Below, one piece after another: positions 1-8,879 of a stretch of DNA of 64,000 nt (its first letter is position 1; each line of letters begins with the position of its first letter). The notes under the pieces were generated by a model that was not told the DNA's origin, ran no database searches, and saw nothing but the letters and a program-made list of their open reading frames with translations. Source of the stretch: JAIBDK01 sp965261915 (GTDB lineage Bacteria > Pseudomonadota > Gammaproteobacteria > Arenicellales > Poriferihabitantaceae); the NCBI GenBank assembly GCA_965261915.1, contig CBDHDW010000013.1:372001-436000 (forward strand). Reading direction: 5' to 3'. The translations under genes and the position numbers were made by a program.

Positions 1-737
1 AGTTCATTGTAAAATTTTTTTTCGACTGCAGCAATCGATATATATTTATTGTCGGCACACCGGTAAACATTGTAATAAGGGGAACCCCCATCCAGCAAGT
101 TGGCTTGTCGTTTTGTGCCATCCCATTGATCTTCGGCCGCCATACTATGAATCATCCACATTTGCTGCGCCGCGCCGTCCACCATGGCGGAATCAATGGT
201 CTGGCCGGTTCCGGATATACTTCTTTCCAGTAACGCACCAAGTATCCCGTTGACCAGTAACATTCCGCCGCCGCCCATATCACCCACCAAATTTAATGGG
301 ATTGCCGGTTTTTCATCTGCAGGCCCAATTGCGTGTAAAATACCAGTTATGGAGATATAGTTAATATCGTGACCTGCAGCATGGGCTAATGAACCCGTTT
401 GTCCCCAGCCGGTAATTCTGGCAAAAATCAATTCGGGGCGGATGGCGTGGCACGTATCCGGACCAATGCCCAGGCGTTCACACACCCCCGGGCGGAATGG
501 GTCAATCAGTACATCACTTACTTTAATTATATCTTTTAAAGTATTGATTCCAGATGGGGATTTAAGATCGATTTCAATAGAAAACTTACCCCTAAAACTG
601 ATATCGCGAGCAGTTTTACGATTAGGATTTTCAACGACAATGACCTCTGCTCCCATGTCTGCCAACATCATTCCAGCCATAGGGCCGGGCCCGATTCCGG
701 CTAATTCAACAACTTTGGTTCCGTCTAAACATCCCAT
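1..737 (-). CDS. Alpha-methylacyl-CoA racemase, CaiB/BaiF family (partial, runs off the left edge)
   Basis: Type III CoA-transferase fold protein that most resembles alpha-methylacyl-CoA racemases, which epimerise the 2-methyl centre of branched acyl-CoAs. About 245 N-terminal residues are visible; the family is usually 350-400, so the C-terminus lies outside the window. The ATG at 737 opens MGCLDGTKVVELAG, the classic family start. Visible motifs are WGQTG near residue 111, GHDINYI with His123, LVGDMGGGGM with Asp153, and DSAMVDGA near 182-189. His123 and Asp153 align by eye with the catalytic His/Asp pair of the mycobacterial racemase, which favours racemase over formyl- or carnitine-CoA transferase. 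It is co-directional with serA, whose start is 1.6 kb upstream of its own, but the two are separate units in function. Confidence 0.85.
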   Translation of the reverse strand, partial: MGCLDGTKVVELAGIGPGPMAGMMLADMGAEVIVVENPNRKTARDISFRGKFSIEIDLKSPSGINTLKDIIKVSDVLIDPFRPGVCERLGIGPDTCHAIRPELIFARITGWGQTGSLAHAAGHDINYISITGILHAIGPADEKPAIPLNLVGDMGGGGMLLVNGILGALLERSISGTGQTIDSAMVDGAAQQMWMIHSMAAEDQWDGTKRQANLLDGGSPYYNVYRCADNKYISIAAVEKKFYNE

Positions 738-772
738 GGTTTTAAATTATTCGTGGAATTGTAGAAAGTAAG

Positions 773-2356
773 CTATTTTAATATAATTTGCTTAACCCAC
801 TTCATGTTGTCCAGACCGGATAACATTTTGACTGCTTTTTTGGTCATGCGCGCATCTACCGCAATCACACCAAGCGCCTCTCCACCTTTATTCTGTCTGC
901 CCAGACTGAAATGAGCGACGTTGATTTTGTTGCTCCCAAGAAGGGCGCCTACGTCACCAATCACGCCAGGTTTATCGACGTTCGAGAAAACCAATAATAC
1001 GCCAAACAGGAGTAAATCAACTTCAAATCCGTCAATTTCGAGTAGTCGCGGTTCTCCATCAGAGAATGTTGTTCCGGCAAAATGGTGCTGAGTATCATTC
1101 ATGTCAACGCTAAGGCGAATTAGCGAGCGGTAGTTTTGACTGTCTTCATTAACCGAGCTGGTTAGTGATATGCCGCGCTCTTCTGCTATTAGCGGCGCAT
1201 TGACAGCATTAACGGCATTGCCGCTAACTGACTTCAGGATTCCGGATAAAACAGTGTTGTTTACTGCCGGAATTTCTTCGAATCCTTCACCGCAGTATTC
1301 AATGTGTATTTTTGAAATTCCGCCACCGATGTACTGCTGCGCTAATCGACCCAGTTTTTCGGCGAGTTCGAGCACCGGTTTTAAGCGGCTGTAAGTATGC
1401 CAATTATTGACCGGGATATTGACCGCTTCCCTGAATACTTCGCCGGTAAGTGCATCGGCAACTTGCTCAGCAATCTGAATTCCCACTGTCCTTTGGCTCT
1501 CAACGGTTTTAGAGCTCAGGTGCGGTGTAACAATCAGATTGGGGAGCTTTAAAAGATTTGACCCGATGGGGGGATCATGCTGAAAAACATCGAGCGCACA
1601 GGCTGCGATTTTTCCCGATCTTAAGCCTTCGAATAAAGCTGATTCCTCAATCAAATTACCCCGTGCGCAATTGACGATTCTCATTCCTGGTTTGGCTGCG
1701 GCGATAATAGTGTCGTTGATAATGTTGGTCGTTTCCTCAGTTTCTGGAAGATGAAGCGATAGAAAATCACAGTTCGCAACCATAGCGGCCAAATCAGCGT
1801 AGAGTTCAACATCCAAACTACGTGCCTGATCCGTTGCAAGGTAGGCATCATAGCCAATGACATCCATTTCCATAGCCAGGCAGCGGCTGGCGACTCGGCT
1901 GCCAATTTTCCCCAGGCCGACGATTCCCATTATCTTACCGCAGAGTTCGACACCGGTGAAAGCCGAATTATCCCAGCTTCGTTTAGCGACAACTGACTGG
2001 TGTGCTGCAGGGATATTTCGCGCCATCGACAATAGCATTGCCATGGTATGCTCAACTGTGGCGATTGTGTTACCGGAAGGGGTGTTTAGAATTGCGATTC
2101 CCCTGCGCGTGGCGGTTTCAAGATCGATATTGTCGATGCCAACTCCCGCTCTGCCAATTACCCGAAGATTTTCCGCGGCTTCCAGTAAATCACGGGTTAT
2201 TTCAGTTCCGCTTCGTATTATCCAGCCATCGGCATCTTTTGACGCTCGCGCCAGAGTATCACCGTCAGGTTTAATGAGCAGTTCAATTTCAAATCCACGA
2301 TCCTGCAATAAAGCAAGTGCAGCATCATCAATCTTGTCGCTAACCAGAATTTTCAT
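773..2356 (-). CDS. serA: D-3-phosphoglycerate dehydrogenase
   Basis: Cytosolic NAD-dependent enzyme that oxidises 3-phosphoglycerate to 3-phosphohydroxypyruvate, the first step of serine synthesis. At 527 residues it has the long form: catalytic and NAD domains (to about 300), an intervening ASB-type domain, and a C-terminal ACT domain (about 450-527) that usually senses serine. The Rossmann motif GLGKIG is at 147-152, the substrate arginine at Arg232 (NCARGN) and the catalytic histidine at His279 (TPHLSS). The residue before the PP of the DVF..xPP motif, glutamate in the enzymes I can compare, is Asp261 here. The start ATG at 2356 gives MKILVSD, typical of the family. It is divergent from guaC. 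Confidence 0.95.
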   Translation of the reverse strand: MKILVSDKIDDAALALLQDRGFEIELLIKPDGDTLARASKDADGWIIRSGTEITRDLLEAAENLRVIGRAGVGIDNIDLETATRRGIAILNTPSGNTIATVEHTMAMLLSMARNIPAAHQSVVAKRSWDNSAFTGVELCGKIMGIVGLGKIGSRVASRCLAMEMDVIGYDAYLATDQARSLDVELYADLAAMVANCDFLSLHLPETEETTNIINDTIIAAAKPGMRIVNCARGNLIEESALFEGLRSGKIAACALDVFQHDPPIGSNLLKLPNLIVTPHLSSKTVESQRTVGIQIAEQVADALTGEVFREAVNIPVNNWHTYSRLKPVLELAEKLGRLAQQYIGGGISKIHIEYCGEGFEEIPAVNNTVLSGILKSVSGNAVNAVNAPLIAEERGISLTSSVNEDSQNYRSLIRLSVDMNDTQHHFAGTTFSDGEPRLLEIDGFEVDLLLFGVLLVFSNVDKPGVIGDVGALLGSNKINVAHFSLGRQNKGGEALGVIAVDARMTKKAVKMLSGLDNMKWVKQIILK

Positions 2357-2497
2357 TAGTTGTCAGGATGTAGTCGTTGCTAAAGAGATGAGTCGAGTTT
2401 AATAGAAGTGGACTGCGTTTTGCACGATTTAACACAGCGGTATGCAATGGGAAATTATTCGATATAATCCTCCTCAATTGGTATCAAATAAATTGGC

Positions 2498-3628
2498 ATG
2501 AGAATTGAAGAAGACCATAAACTGGATTACAGCAGCGTCCTGATCCGACCAAAACGCAGCACCCTGGGCAGCAGAAAGGAAGTCGACTTATATCGTGAGT
2601 TTTTTTTTAGAAACGCCAGCCTTAAGGAAGGCGAACCCCATTACAACGGCATCCCGATTATGGCATCTAATATGGATGGGGTGGGTACTTTTGAAATAGC
2701 AGATGTACTGGCCGCTGAGGGTCTGTTCACCTGTTTGGTAAAAAGCTACGATGAGAAGGCGTTAGTGGACTTTTTTGATGAATCGCAACTCGCAAGAAGA
2801 GAGAATGTTGCGTATTCCATGGGAATCACGCCAGTTGATTTCGAGAAATTCGATTCTGTTTACAGCACTTCTTCTGTTCGGCTGAAATACGTTTGTGTAG
2901 ATGTTGCCAATGGTTACTCTGAGCGCTTTTCAGATTTTATAAAGCAGTTACGCGACAAAGCACCGGATGTGGCCATTATTGCAGGTAATGTGGTTACTGG
3001 AGAAATGACCGAAGAACTCATTTTAAGTGGGGCGGATATCGTCAAGGTTGGAATAGGGCCTGGCAGTGTATGCACTACCCGAATTCAAACGGGTGTCGGG
3101 TTTCCCCAACTCTCGGCAGTCATCGAATGTGCGGATTCTGCCCATGGACTGGGTGGCCACGTGATTGCCGACGGCGGTTGTACCTGTCCTGGCGATGTTG
3201 CCAAGGCATTTGCGGCAGGTGCTGACTACGTCATGTTGGGTGGTATGTTCGCAGGACACGATCAGGGTGGTGGCGAAGTAATCACACGCTACTTTAAAAC
3301 AAGTGAAGTTACCAGGCAGGGAGATGAGTGGACGGATGTTATCGAAGAGCAAAAGTATGTGCAGTTTTATGGCATGAGCTCAAAAGCCGCTAATGACAAG
3401 CATTTTGGCGGCTTAAAAGAGTATCGGTCATCAGAAGGCAGAGACATACTGGTGCCGTATCGTGGATCCATCGAGAATACGGTGCAGGATTTGCTGGGTG
3501 GAATCAGAAGCACCTGTACTTATGCGGGAGCAAAAAAGCTCAAATGGCTAAGCAAATGTACAACATTTGTAAAAACCGACCAGCAATTCAATCAGGTGTT
3601 TATTGGGCAGGATCAAGGCTCAGGATAG
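2498..3628 (+). CDS. guaC: GMP reductase
   Basis: NADPH-dependent enzyme of the IMPDH/GMPR family that deaminates GMP to IMP in purine salvage. The 376-residue protein is a TIM barrel without CBS domains, as expected for GMP reductase and unlike IMP dehydrogenase. The active-site loop IGPGSVCTTR carries the nucleophilic Cys192, and the phosphate loop IADGGCTCPGD with YVMLGGMFAGHD follows. The N-terminal LDYSSVLIRPKRS is also typical. The start is chosen at ATG 2498; a -10-like TATAAT lies at 2463-2468, but no clear -35 or strong ribosome site is visible. It is divergent from serA and alone on its strand before the IS66 element. Confidence 0.92.
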   Translation: MRIEEDHKLDYSSVLIRPKRSTLGSRKEVDLYREFFFRNASLKEGEPHYNGIPIMASNMDGVGTFEIADVLAAEGLFTCLVKSYDEKALVDFFDESQLARRENVAYSMGITPVDFEKFDSVYSTSSVRLKYVCVDVANGYSERFSDFIKQLRDKAPDVAIIAGNVVTGEMTEELILSGADIVKVGIGPGSVCTTRIQTGVGFPQLSAVIECADSAHGLGGHVIADGGCTCPGDVAKAFAAGADYVMLGGMFAGHDQGGGEVITRYFKTSEVTRQGDEWTDVIEEQKYVQFYGMSSKAANDKHFGGLKEYRSSEGRDILVPYRGSIENTVQDLLGGIRSTCTYAGAKKLKWLSKCTTFVKTDQQFNQVFIGQDQGSG

Positions 3629-3768
3629 CTCAGAAGCCAGAAGTTTGAACCGAGAAATACCGAGTTCAAGGCGTAGTATCAGCCGCAAATAACTAAGGAG
3701 TTCAGGAAACGGCGGCAACACAATGACCGTCCGAAGAAGCCTGCTTGCTAAAAAGATGCAGCAAAAGA

Positions 3769-3791
3769 AAAAGCGAGCCGAGGCCCGCTTT
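3769..3791 (+). terminator. Possible guaC terminator hairpin
   Basis: A short inverted repeat (AAAGCG ... CGCTTT with GCC/GGC inside) lies 140 bases after the guaC stop. The U-tract is only three bases, so it is a weak candidate. It sits just outside the left end of the IS66 element. Confidence 0.3.
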
Positions 3792-3824
3792 CAAACAATG
3801 AGTGTAACTGCCCAGGTACCCTAA

Positions 3825-3852
3825 GGAATAATTCTCTTGGAATAATTCTCTT
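3825..3852 (+). repeat. Tandem 14-bp repeat in the IS66 leader
   Basis: GGAATAATTCTCTT occurs twice in direct tandem between the inverted repeat and tnpC. The same doublet is in copy 2 (16967-16994). It may be a transposase or regulatory site, which is inference. Confidence 0.6.
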
Positions 3853-3885
3853 GCCTGAGGAATCCCGATGTGATTCATTAAGATT

Positions 3886-5322
3886 ATGATTTTTCCAGAC
3901 GCACCCAAAGGTTATGTTTCCGTTGAGGCTTATGAAGAGCTGAAGCAGAAGAATGCACAAACGATAGCCCTGCTTGTGGCTCGCATTGAAGATCTGGAAC
4001 GTCGCCTCAGCTTGAACAGCAGCAACAGTAGCAAGCCGCCTTCAAGCGACGGCCTAAAGAAGCCCAAGGCTGAACTCAGAACCAAAAGTCTGCGGAGAAA
4101 ATCCGGTAAAAAGTCAGGCGGGCAGAAAGGCCACAAGGGAAGCACCCTGTGCCAAACGGCAGACCCCGATCATGTTGAAGATCACTTTCCTTCTGTCTGC
4201 GGGCAATGTGGCACACCGCTGTCGCCATCAATGGCAGAGGATTACGCCGCACGACAGGTGTTTGACCTGCCCGAGCCACAACCCCTGGTGACAACGGAAC
4301 ACAGGGCACATGTCTGCCTTTGCGGCCACTGTGGGGAAACAACCAAGGCGGCGTTTCCTCTGGAAGTAAAGGCACCCGTGCAGTACGGGCCACGCATTGC
4401 CGGAGTGGCAACATATCTCCAATGCGCCCATTTCCTGCCGGAAGACAGACTGGCGCAAATAATGGCCGATTTGTTCAATGCCCCTTTGGTTCCTGCCACT
4501 GTGGCCGCCATGAACCGCAAAGCATCAGAGCGGCTCAAGGGGGTTGCTTCTCACCTGCAGGATGTGATCGCCCAACAGGTCCACGTCAAACATCTTGACG
4601 AGACGGGTTTCCGGATTACGGGGTGCCTGCAATGGCTTCACGTTGCCTGTACACCGCTTCTGGCTTTCTACCGGGTCAGCAGCAAACGCGGTAATCTGTT
4701 ATCCAATCTCACGGGCTGTATCGTGCATGATCATTGGCAGCCCTACTTCACGCTGGATGGTGTTACCCATGCGTTGTGCAATGCACACCATTTACGGGAA
4801 CTGCAAGCGTTGGTCGAAATAGAACAGGAAGATTGGGCTGGTCAGATGCAAAGGCTACTGCGGCGTGCGCACCATGTCACACAGGCCGCGCGGGATAAGG
4901 GCGTGGCGGTTTCAACACCGCTTGTTGCGCTTATTAATCGGCGATACGACAGGATCATCACCGCTGCATTGGGTTTCCATGAGGAATTGCCTCCACTCGT
5001 GCCGCCAAAACCCGGAAGACGGGGGCGCAAGAAGCGACGGACAGGACATAATCTGGCTTTACGATTGCGCGATCACAAGGAAGGCACCCTGCGCTTTCTG
5101 ACAGATCCCGACGTACCCTTCACAAACAACGAAGCTGAACGCGACCTGCGGATGATGAAACTACGTCAGAAAATATCGGGAGGGTTCAGGTCTGAACAAG
5201 GGGCAGAGGATTTTGCCACCCTGCGCAGCGTCATCACAACGGCGAGAAAACAAGGATGGAACATCATCGAAACACTGATGATGCCTGCCGATCAGATTAT
5301 CGCAACACTGAAATACGCTTAA
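3886..5322 (+). CDS. tnpC: IS66-family transposase TnpC
   Basis: DDE transposase of 478 residues. It begins with a short coiled-coil (about 14-45), then a basic low-complexity linker, then cysteine pairs of a zinc finger (CGQCG, CLCGHCG; about 100-145). The catalytic core follows with HLDETGF, HDHWQPY and the C-terminal TNNEAERDLR acidic motif. It differs from the second copy in only six residues by my comparison. No accompanying tnpA or tnpB is present. The frame is intact, so it could be active. Confidence 0.93.
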   Translation: MIFPDAPKGYVSVEAYEELKQKNAQTIALLVARIEDLERRLSLNSSNSSKPPSSDGLKKPKAELRTKSLRRKSGKKSGGQKGHKGSTLCQTADPDHVEDHFPSVCGQCGTPLSPSMAEDYAARQVFDLPEPQPLVTTEHRAHVCLCGHCGETTKAAFPLEVKAPVQYGPRIAGVATYLQCAHFLPEDRLAQIMADLFNAPLVPATVAAMNRKASERLKGVASHLQDVIAQQVHVKHLDETGFRITGCLQWLHVACTPLLAFYRVSSKRGNLLSNLTGCIVHDHWQPYFTLDGVTHALCNAHHLRELQALVEIEQEDWAGQMQRLLRRAHHVTQAARDKGVAVSTPLVALINRRYDRIITAALGFHEELPPLVPPKPGRRGRKKRRTGHNLALRLRDHKEGTLRFLTDPDVPFTNNEAERDLRMMKLRQKISGGFRSEQGAEDFATLRSVITTARKQGWNIIETLMMPADQIIATLKYA

Positions 5323-5432
5323 AAACAACCTGGGCAGTTACCCCAGAACAACGCGAACCTTTTCTGTTACCGGAGATTGGGGGTAGTGGTGGAGTATTAT
5401 TTCAGGCATCAGTCTATTTCAAAATCCGAATG

Positions 5433-6179
5433 TTATTTGGTCGCCAGATAACCTTGCCAACAAAGCTTTGCGAACATCGTTTCAACGTTTTTAAATCCGG
5501 CTGCTTTAAGCATTTGGATGTTCTGATCTTCTGTTTGAGGCACCAAAACTCCTTCCAGTGAACCGGCTTTTGAACGTATTTCTGCTTCAGAGTAGCCTTG
5601 CTCGCGTTTGTATTCAAAATACGCTTCATTAACCATTTGGTTCCTTTTTTGGTTAGCGAAAGTTATTTTCTCGAACAATACCAATTTCCCGTTTTCCTGT
5701 AGCGCTTTATAGATAGCGTTGACAGTTCCCGGCCGCTGAGATACCGGCACAAATTGCAAAGTGTAGTAACTGACCACCATTGACGCCGTGTGAAAATGAT
5801 AATCGGTAATATCTCCCAGATCAAATGAAGTCGTCGCGAATCTGTCGCAGCGCTTACGGGCGATTTCCAACATGCCGTCTACCTGGTCGATGCCTTTGAT
5901 ACAAAACGATCGATCTGAAACGGCTTCAGCAATCTTTTCCGTCAGCACACCAGTAGAGCAACCCAGCTCGTAAATGAGTCCATCACCCGCATCCAGAGTT
6001 TTCGCAATCTCAACCACCAAACCATGTCCCTGGTCATAGCCGGGAATCGAACGTGAAACATGGCGGTCAAACCGTTCCGGCACATTACCATCAAATCGCC
6101 AGCTACTTTTCTGCGCGACGATACCATCTCCAACCTCACTATCAGCCGGGCAATCTAAACTGGACTTGCTACGCTTCAA
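5433..6179 (-). CDS. CmoA-like SAM-binding methyltransferase-fold protein
   Basis: A 248-residue Rossmann-fold protein related to CmoA, which makes carboxy-SAM for tRNA wobble-uridine modification. The N-terminal FDRHVSRSIPGY and the SAM motif YELGCSTG (about 71-78) match CmoA, as do the later SMVVSYYTLQFV, FEKITF and EQGYSEAEI. In E. coli CmoA the segment after SELEIS contains Arg199, reported to hold the carboxylate of carboxy-SAM. The aligned residue here looks like Ala (EIRSKAGSLE). It may therefore be an ordinary SAM methyltransferase or a paralogue. The start is TTG at 6179 behind a purine-rich site, AGTAGGGG. No cmoB is in the window. Confidence 0.75.
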   Translation of the reverse strand: MKRSKSSLDCPADSEVGDGIVAQKSSWRFDGNVPERFDRHVSRSIPGYDQGHGLVVEIAKTLDAGDGLIYELGCSTGVLTEKIAEAVSDRSFCIKGIDQVDGMLEIARKRCDRFATTSFDLGDITDYHFHTASMVVSYYTLQFVPVSQRPGTVNAIYKALQENGKLVLFEKITFANQKRNQMVNEAYFEYKREQGYSEAEIRSKAGSLEGVLVPQTEDQNIQMLKAAGFKNVETMFAKLCWQGYLATK

Positions 6180-6211
6180 ACTTATCCCCTACTTCTCTTT
6201 TTCCATTAATA

Positions 6212-6430
6212 TCAATATTGTGAGCTAATTTCGTATTGCATCGGTTTTCTCTTAACCCGACACCAGAATTGCAAAATCGCTGCCGCTATTACAAACCGAT
6301 AAAATACCGACAACGCGGCGAGCGCATCAGTTAGCTGGATTTTAATGACATACCACGAAGATCCCCCAATAATTACCGTGGCCAGGTAAAGAAACCACGT
6401 ACTCATCACAAAGGAAAACAGGTTAGCCAC
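6212..6430 (-). pseudogene. Fragment of an EamA/DMT-family transporter
   Basis: A 72-residue piece starting with GTG that matches the first part of EamA-type drug/metabolite transporters: two hydrophobic segments with GGSSWYVIKIQL and a YRFVIAA stretch. Family members have about 300 residues and ten membrane segments, so about three quarters is missing. The rest was presumably lost when the CmoA-like gene region was joined here. Confidence 0.6.
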
Positions 6431-6504
6431 GCGCTCAGGAAAACACGGAAGGTCGACTACAACGACTCACTTCGAAAATGATAAATAGAGAAATCGCGGC
6501 GATT

Positions 6505-7065
6505 TTACAATGCACCAAATGCAGCGCTAAAACCGGAAAGTGAAAACGGCAGGCGAATGGTTTTACCCGGGGCTGAAATAGACTCGATTTCCATATAACC
6601 TTTTTTACCTTTTTTCATACTAAAAATATCATCGTCCGTGAGCGCAATTCGGGCATAACACCCTCTTTTGTCGCACCACGAAAATGGATACTGGCGAGAC
6701 TCCGCACCATCAACGGAAAACACCAGTTTGGCGGTAAGCAAGGTTTCGAGCGGCGTCATTATCGTAGCCGCAGCAGAAATGCCTTCTTCTTCACTGATAC
6801 GAAGTATCGTGAATTCCGCGGTGGGGTGCGAACTGTCATCCTCAATGAGCTGGTACATGTAGCACGGCTCAACTTCGGTACCCGTAGACAGACAGAGTTT
6901 CTGCCAATTTTTAAAGGTGTCTGAAACATAATATTGCCCAACTGGGTTTTGGCCGGTGGTTTCCTGGGCATTAGCGGTAGGAGTAAAGCAAAAGATACAC
7001 ACCATCGGTATCCCAAATACAATGAGGAAAATTCCAGCTCGGTTTTTTGAAAAATTTAACAACAT
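6505..7065 (-). CDS. Invasion-associated locus B (IalB) family periplasmic protein
   Basis: Small exported protein of the IalB family, first described in Bartonella but widespread; its biochemical role is not settled. Family marks are WQKLCLSTG, EPCYMYQLI, the TIMTPLETLLTAKLVFSVDGAE stretch (cited in part) and paired cysteines in SWCDKRGCYARI. I prefer the ATG at 7065 because it opens a normal signal peptide (MLLNFSKNRAG, hydrophobic core, cleavage after TANA). A longer reading from TTG at 7110 would add 15 residues ahead of it. It is 187 residues from the chosen start. The neighbours give no functional hint. Confidence 0.8.
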   Translation of the reverse strand: MLLNFSKNRAGIFLIVFGIPMVCIFCFTPTANAQETTGQNPVGQYYVSDTFKNWQKLCLSTGTEVEPCYMYQLIEDDSSHPTAEFTILRISEEEGISAAATIMTPLETLLTAKLVFSVDGAESRQYPFSWCDKRGCYARIALTDDDIFSMKKGKKGYMEIESISAPGKTIRLPFSLSGFSAAFGAL

Positions 7066-7147
7066 ATCAATACTATTTTTCCGCAGCGGCAATTCTAGAT
7101 CACAGCGCAAACGAGCACTACTGATTTCTCCTTATTTTTCTACCCAA

Positions 7148-7387
7148 TCAAGCTGAATAAAATCCAAGCTGAATAAAATCATCCCAGCAGATACAAACAG
7201 GAACTTCAATCTTCGAATACGTTGTTTCGCGGATCAATTTTCCGGACTCTTTCCCCGCATAAATATAATCCACTGCCCGATTGCATTGCTGCTTGTCCTG
7301 AAAATACATGATGAAAAAGTATTCGTGATCGCGTTCCGAATCGGTATCCATGAGCGGATGCCGATCGCGCTTTCCAATATCCAGCAC
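7148..7387 (-). CDS. Small hypothetical protein
   Basis: A 79-residue reading frame from GTG at 7387. The composition looks protein-like (HEYFFIMYFQDKQQCNRAVDYIY), but I do not recognise a family. It could be a real short gene or the tail of a broken one. It reads away from the DAHP synthase gene, so the two would share the interval 7388-7504. Confidence 0.35.
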   Translation of the reverse strand: MLDIGKRDRHPLMDTDSERDHEYFFIMYFQDKQQCNRAVDYIYAGKESGKLIRETTYSKIEVPVCICWDDFIQLGFYSA

Positions 7388-7455
7388 AACTCAATAACCA
7401 TTTTCAGATCAGGCAAAGACGCAAATCTTCACGTATGACAATGCTAATTATCCGT

Positions 7456-7461
7456 TATAAT
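7456..7461 (+). promoter_or_regulatory. Candidate -10 box upstream of the DAHP synthase gene
   Basis: A perfect TATAAT lies 43 bases before the ATG at 7505. The matching -35 (TATGAC at 7434-7439, 16-base spacer) is poor. Confidence 0.35.
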
Positions 7462-7504
7462 CGTTATACTCCGCCGCCACTACTTTGACATTATTTGATC
7501 CGCG

Positions 7505-8857
7505 ATGAATGCTATATGGACCCCAGACAGCTGGCGCGACAAACCGATTTGCCAGGTACCGTCCTACGCCGATGCCGATGCGGTCAGTTCTGTCGAAAAC
7601 AAACTTTCGCACTGGCCTCCGCTGGTATTTGCGGGTGAAGCCCGCGATTTGAAAATGGCGCTGGCGGAGGTCTGTGAGGGTCGAGGATTTTTGCTGCAGG
7701 GCGGCGATTGTGCAGAAAGCTTCGCTGAACACAATGGTGACAATATTCGTGACTTTTTCCGGGTATTGCTGCAAATGGCGGTCGTTCTCACATTTGGCGC
7801 TTCTCGCCCGGTTGTAAAGATAGGACGAATAGCCGGACAGTTTGCGAAGCCCCGATCATCCGACATTGAATCGCGGGACGGCACCGAACTGCCTTCTTAT
7901 CGAGGGGATATTATCAACGGCATCGCGTTTGATGCGGAATCCAGAATTCCTGATCCAGAGCGCCAGAAAATGGCCTATCGGCAAGCAGCCGCGACTCTAA
8001 ACCTGCTACGCGCCTTTGCTCAGGGTGGGTATGCGAATTTGAACAACGTTCACAGCTGGATGTCGGATTTCTTGTCTGATAGCAATCAGGCAGAAAGGTA
8101 TCATGCTCTAGCGAATCGGATTTCTCAATCAATGTCATTTATGGATGCGATTGGTATCAACGCAGAAACCAACCCTCAACTCAGGGAGACCAGCTTCTAT
8201 ACGAGTCACGAAGCGTTGCTGCTGGGCTACGAACAAGCCTTAACGCGCATCGATTCAATTACTGGAGATTGGTATGCAACCTCAGGCCATATGCTGTGGA
8301 TTGGTGATCGAACTCGACAGGCTGATCACGCACATGTGGAATTTTGCCGCGGCATCAAGAACCCAATTGGTTTGAAATGCGGACCATCAATGGATGCCGA
8401 TAATTTACTCAACCTGATCGATATACTGAATCCTGAAAATGAACCCGGACGTTTAACCTTGATTGCACGCTTCGGCCATGAAAATGTTGAGCAACATCTC
8501 CCGGGGTTGATTCGCGCTGTCGAAGCAGAAGGCAGGAAAGTTGTCTGGTCGTGTGACCCCATGCACGGTAATACGATAACGGCAAACGGCTATAAGACCA
8601 GACCTTTTGAACGCATATTAAAAGAGGTTGAAACCTTTTTTGCCGTGCATCATGCTGAAGGCAGCCACCCCGGCGGCATACATATTGAAATGACCGGGCA
8701 AAATGTTACTGAATGTACCGGGGGTGTTAGAGAAATTATGGCGGAGGATCTGGCTGATCGTTACCACACCCATTGTGATCCACGTTTAAACGCGGAACAA
8801 TCGGTTGAGCTGGCATTTCTCGTTTCAAACCTGTTGGAAAGCAGCAGAACGGTTTAA
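7505..8857 (+). CDS. Class II 3-deoxy-7-phosphoheptulonate (DAHP) synthase
   Basis: Condenses phosphoenolpyruvate and erythrose 4-phosphate into DAHP, the entry to the shikimate pathway. The 450-residue protein is of the plant/mycobacterial type II class. Motifs in order are LLQGGDCAESF with metal ligand Cys69, VKIGRIAGQFAKPRS, HMLWIGDRTRQ, SCDPMHGNT (metal His), HPGGIHIEMTG (metal Glu) and HCDPRLN (metal Asp). Only 22 bases separate it from aruH and all three genes read the same way, so they probably form one operon. Whether that links aromatic synthesis with arginine breakdown is unclear. Confidence 0.94.
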   Translation: MNAIWTPDSWRDKPICQVPSYADADAVSSVENKLSHWPPLVFAGEARDLKMALAEVCEGRGFLLQGGDCAESFAEHNGDNIRDFFRVLLQMAVVLTFGASRPVVKIGRIAGQFAKPRSSDIESRDGTELPSYRGDIINGIAFDAESRIPDPERQKMAYRQAAATLNLLRAFAQGGYANLNNVHSWMSDFLSDSNQAERYHALANRISQSMSFMDAIGINAETNPQLRETSFYTSHEALLLGYEQALTRIDSITGDWYATSGHMLWIGDRTRQADHAHVEFCRGIKNPIGLKCGPSMDADNLLNLIDILNPENEPGRLTLIARFGHENVEQHLPGLIRAVEAEGRKVVWSCDPMHGNTITANGYKTRPFERILKEVETFFAVHHAEGSHPGGIHIEMTGQNVTECTGGVREIMAEDLADRYHTHCDPRLNAEQSVELAFLVSNLLESSRTV

Positions 8858-8879
8858 TCTACTACTGCACAGAAAAATC

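Larger units (their letters stand above)
3804..5341 (+). mobile_element. IS66-family element, copy 1 (tnpC only)
   Basis: A 1538-bp element bounded by a 14-bp perfect inverted repeat, GTAACTGCCCAGGT at 3804-3817 and its complement at 5328-5341; GTAA ends are usual in IS66. It carries only a tnpC gene, as in the ISBst12 branch of the family. The eight bases on each side (caatgagt and cccagaac) do not match, so no 8-bp target duplication is left. A nearly identical copy lies at 16946-18483 in the same orientation. Confidence 0.9.

Noticed and set aside
1857..2402. Long antisense frame inside serA and similar antisense frames inside tnpC and other genes
   Set aside because: They mirror the codon pattern of the strong genes on the opposite strand and have no family features of their own.
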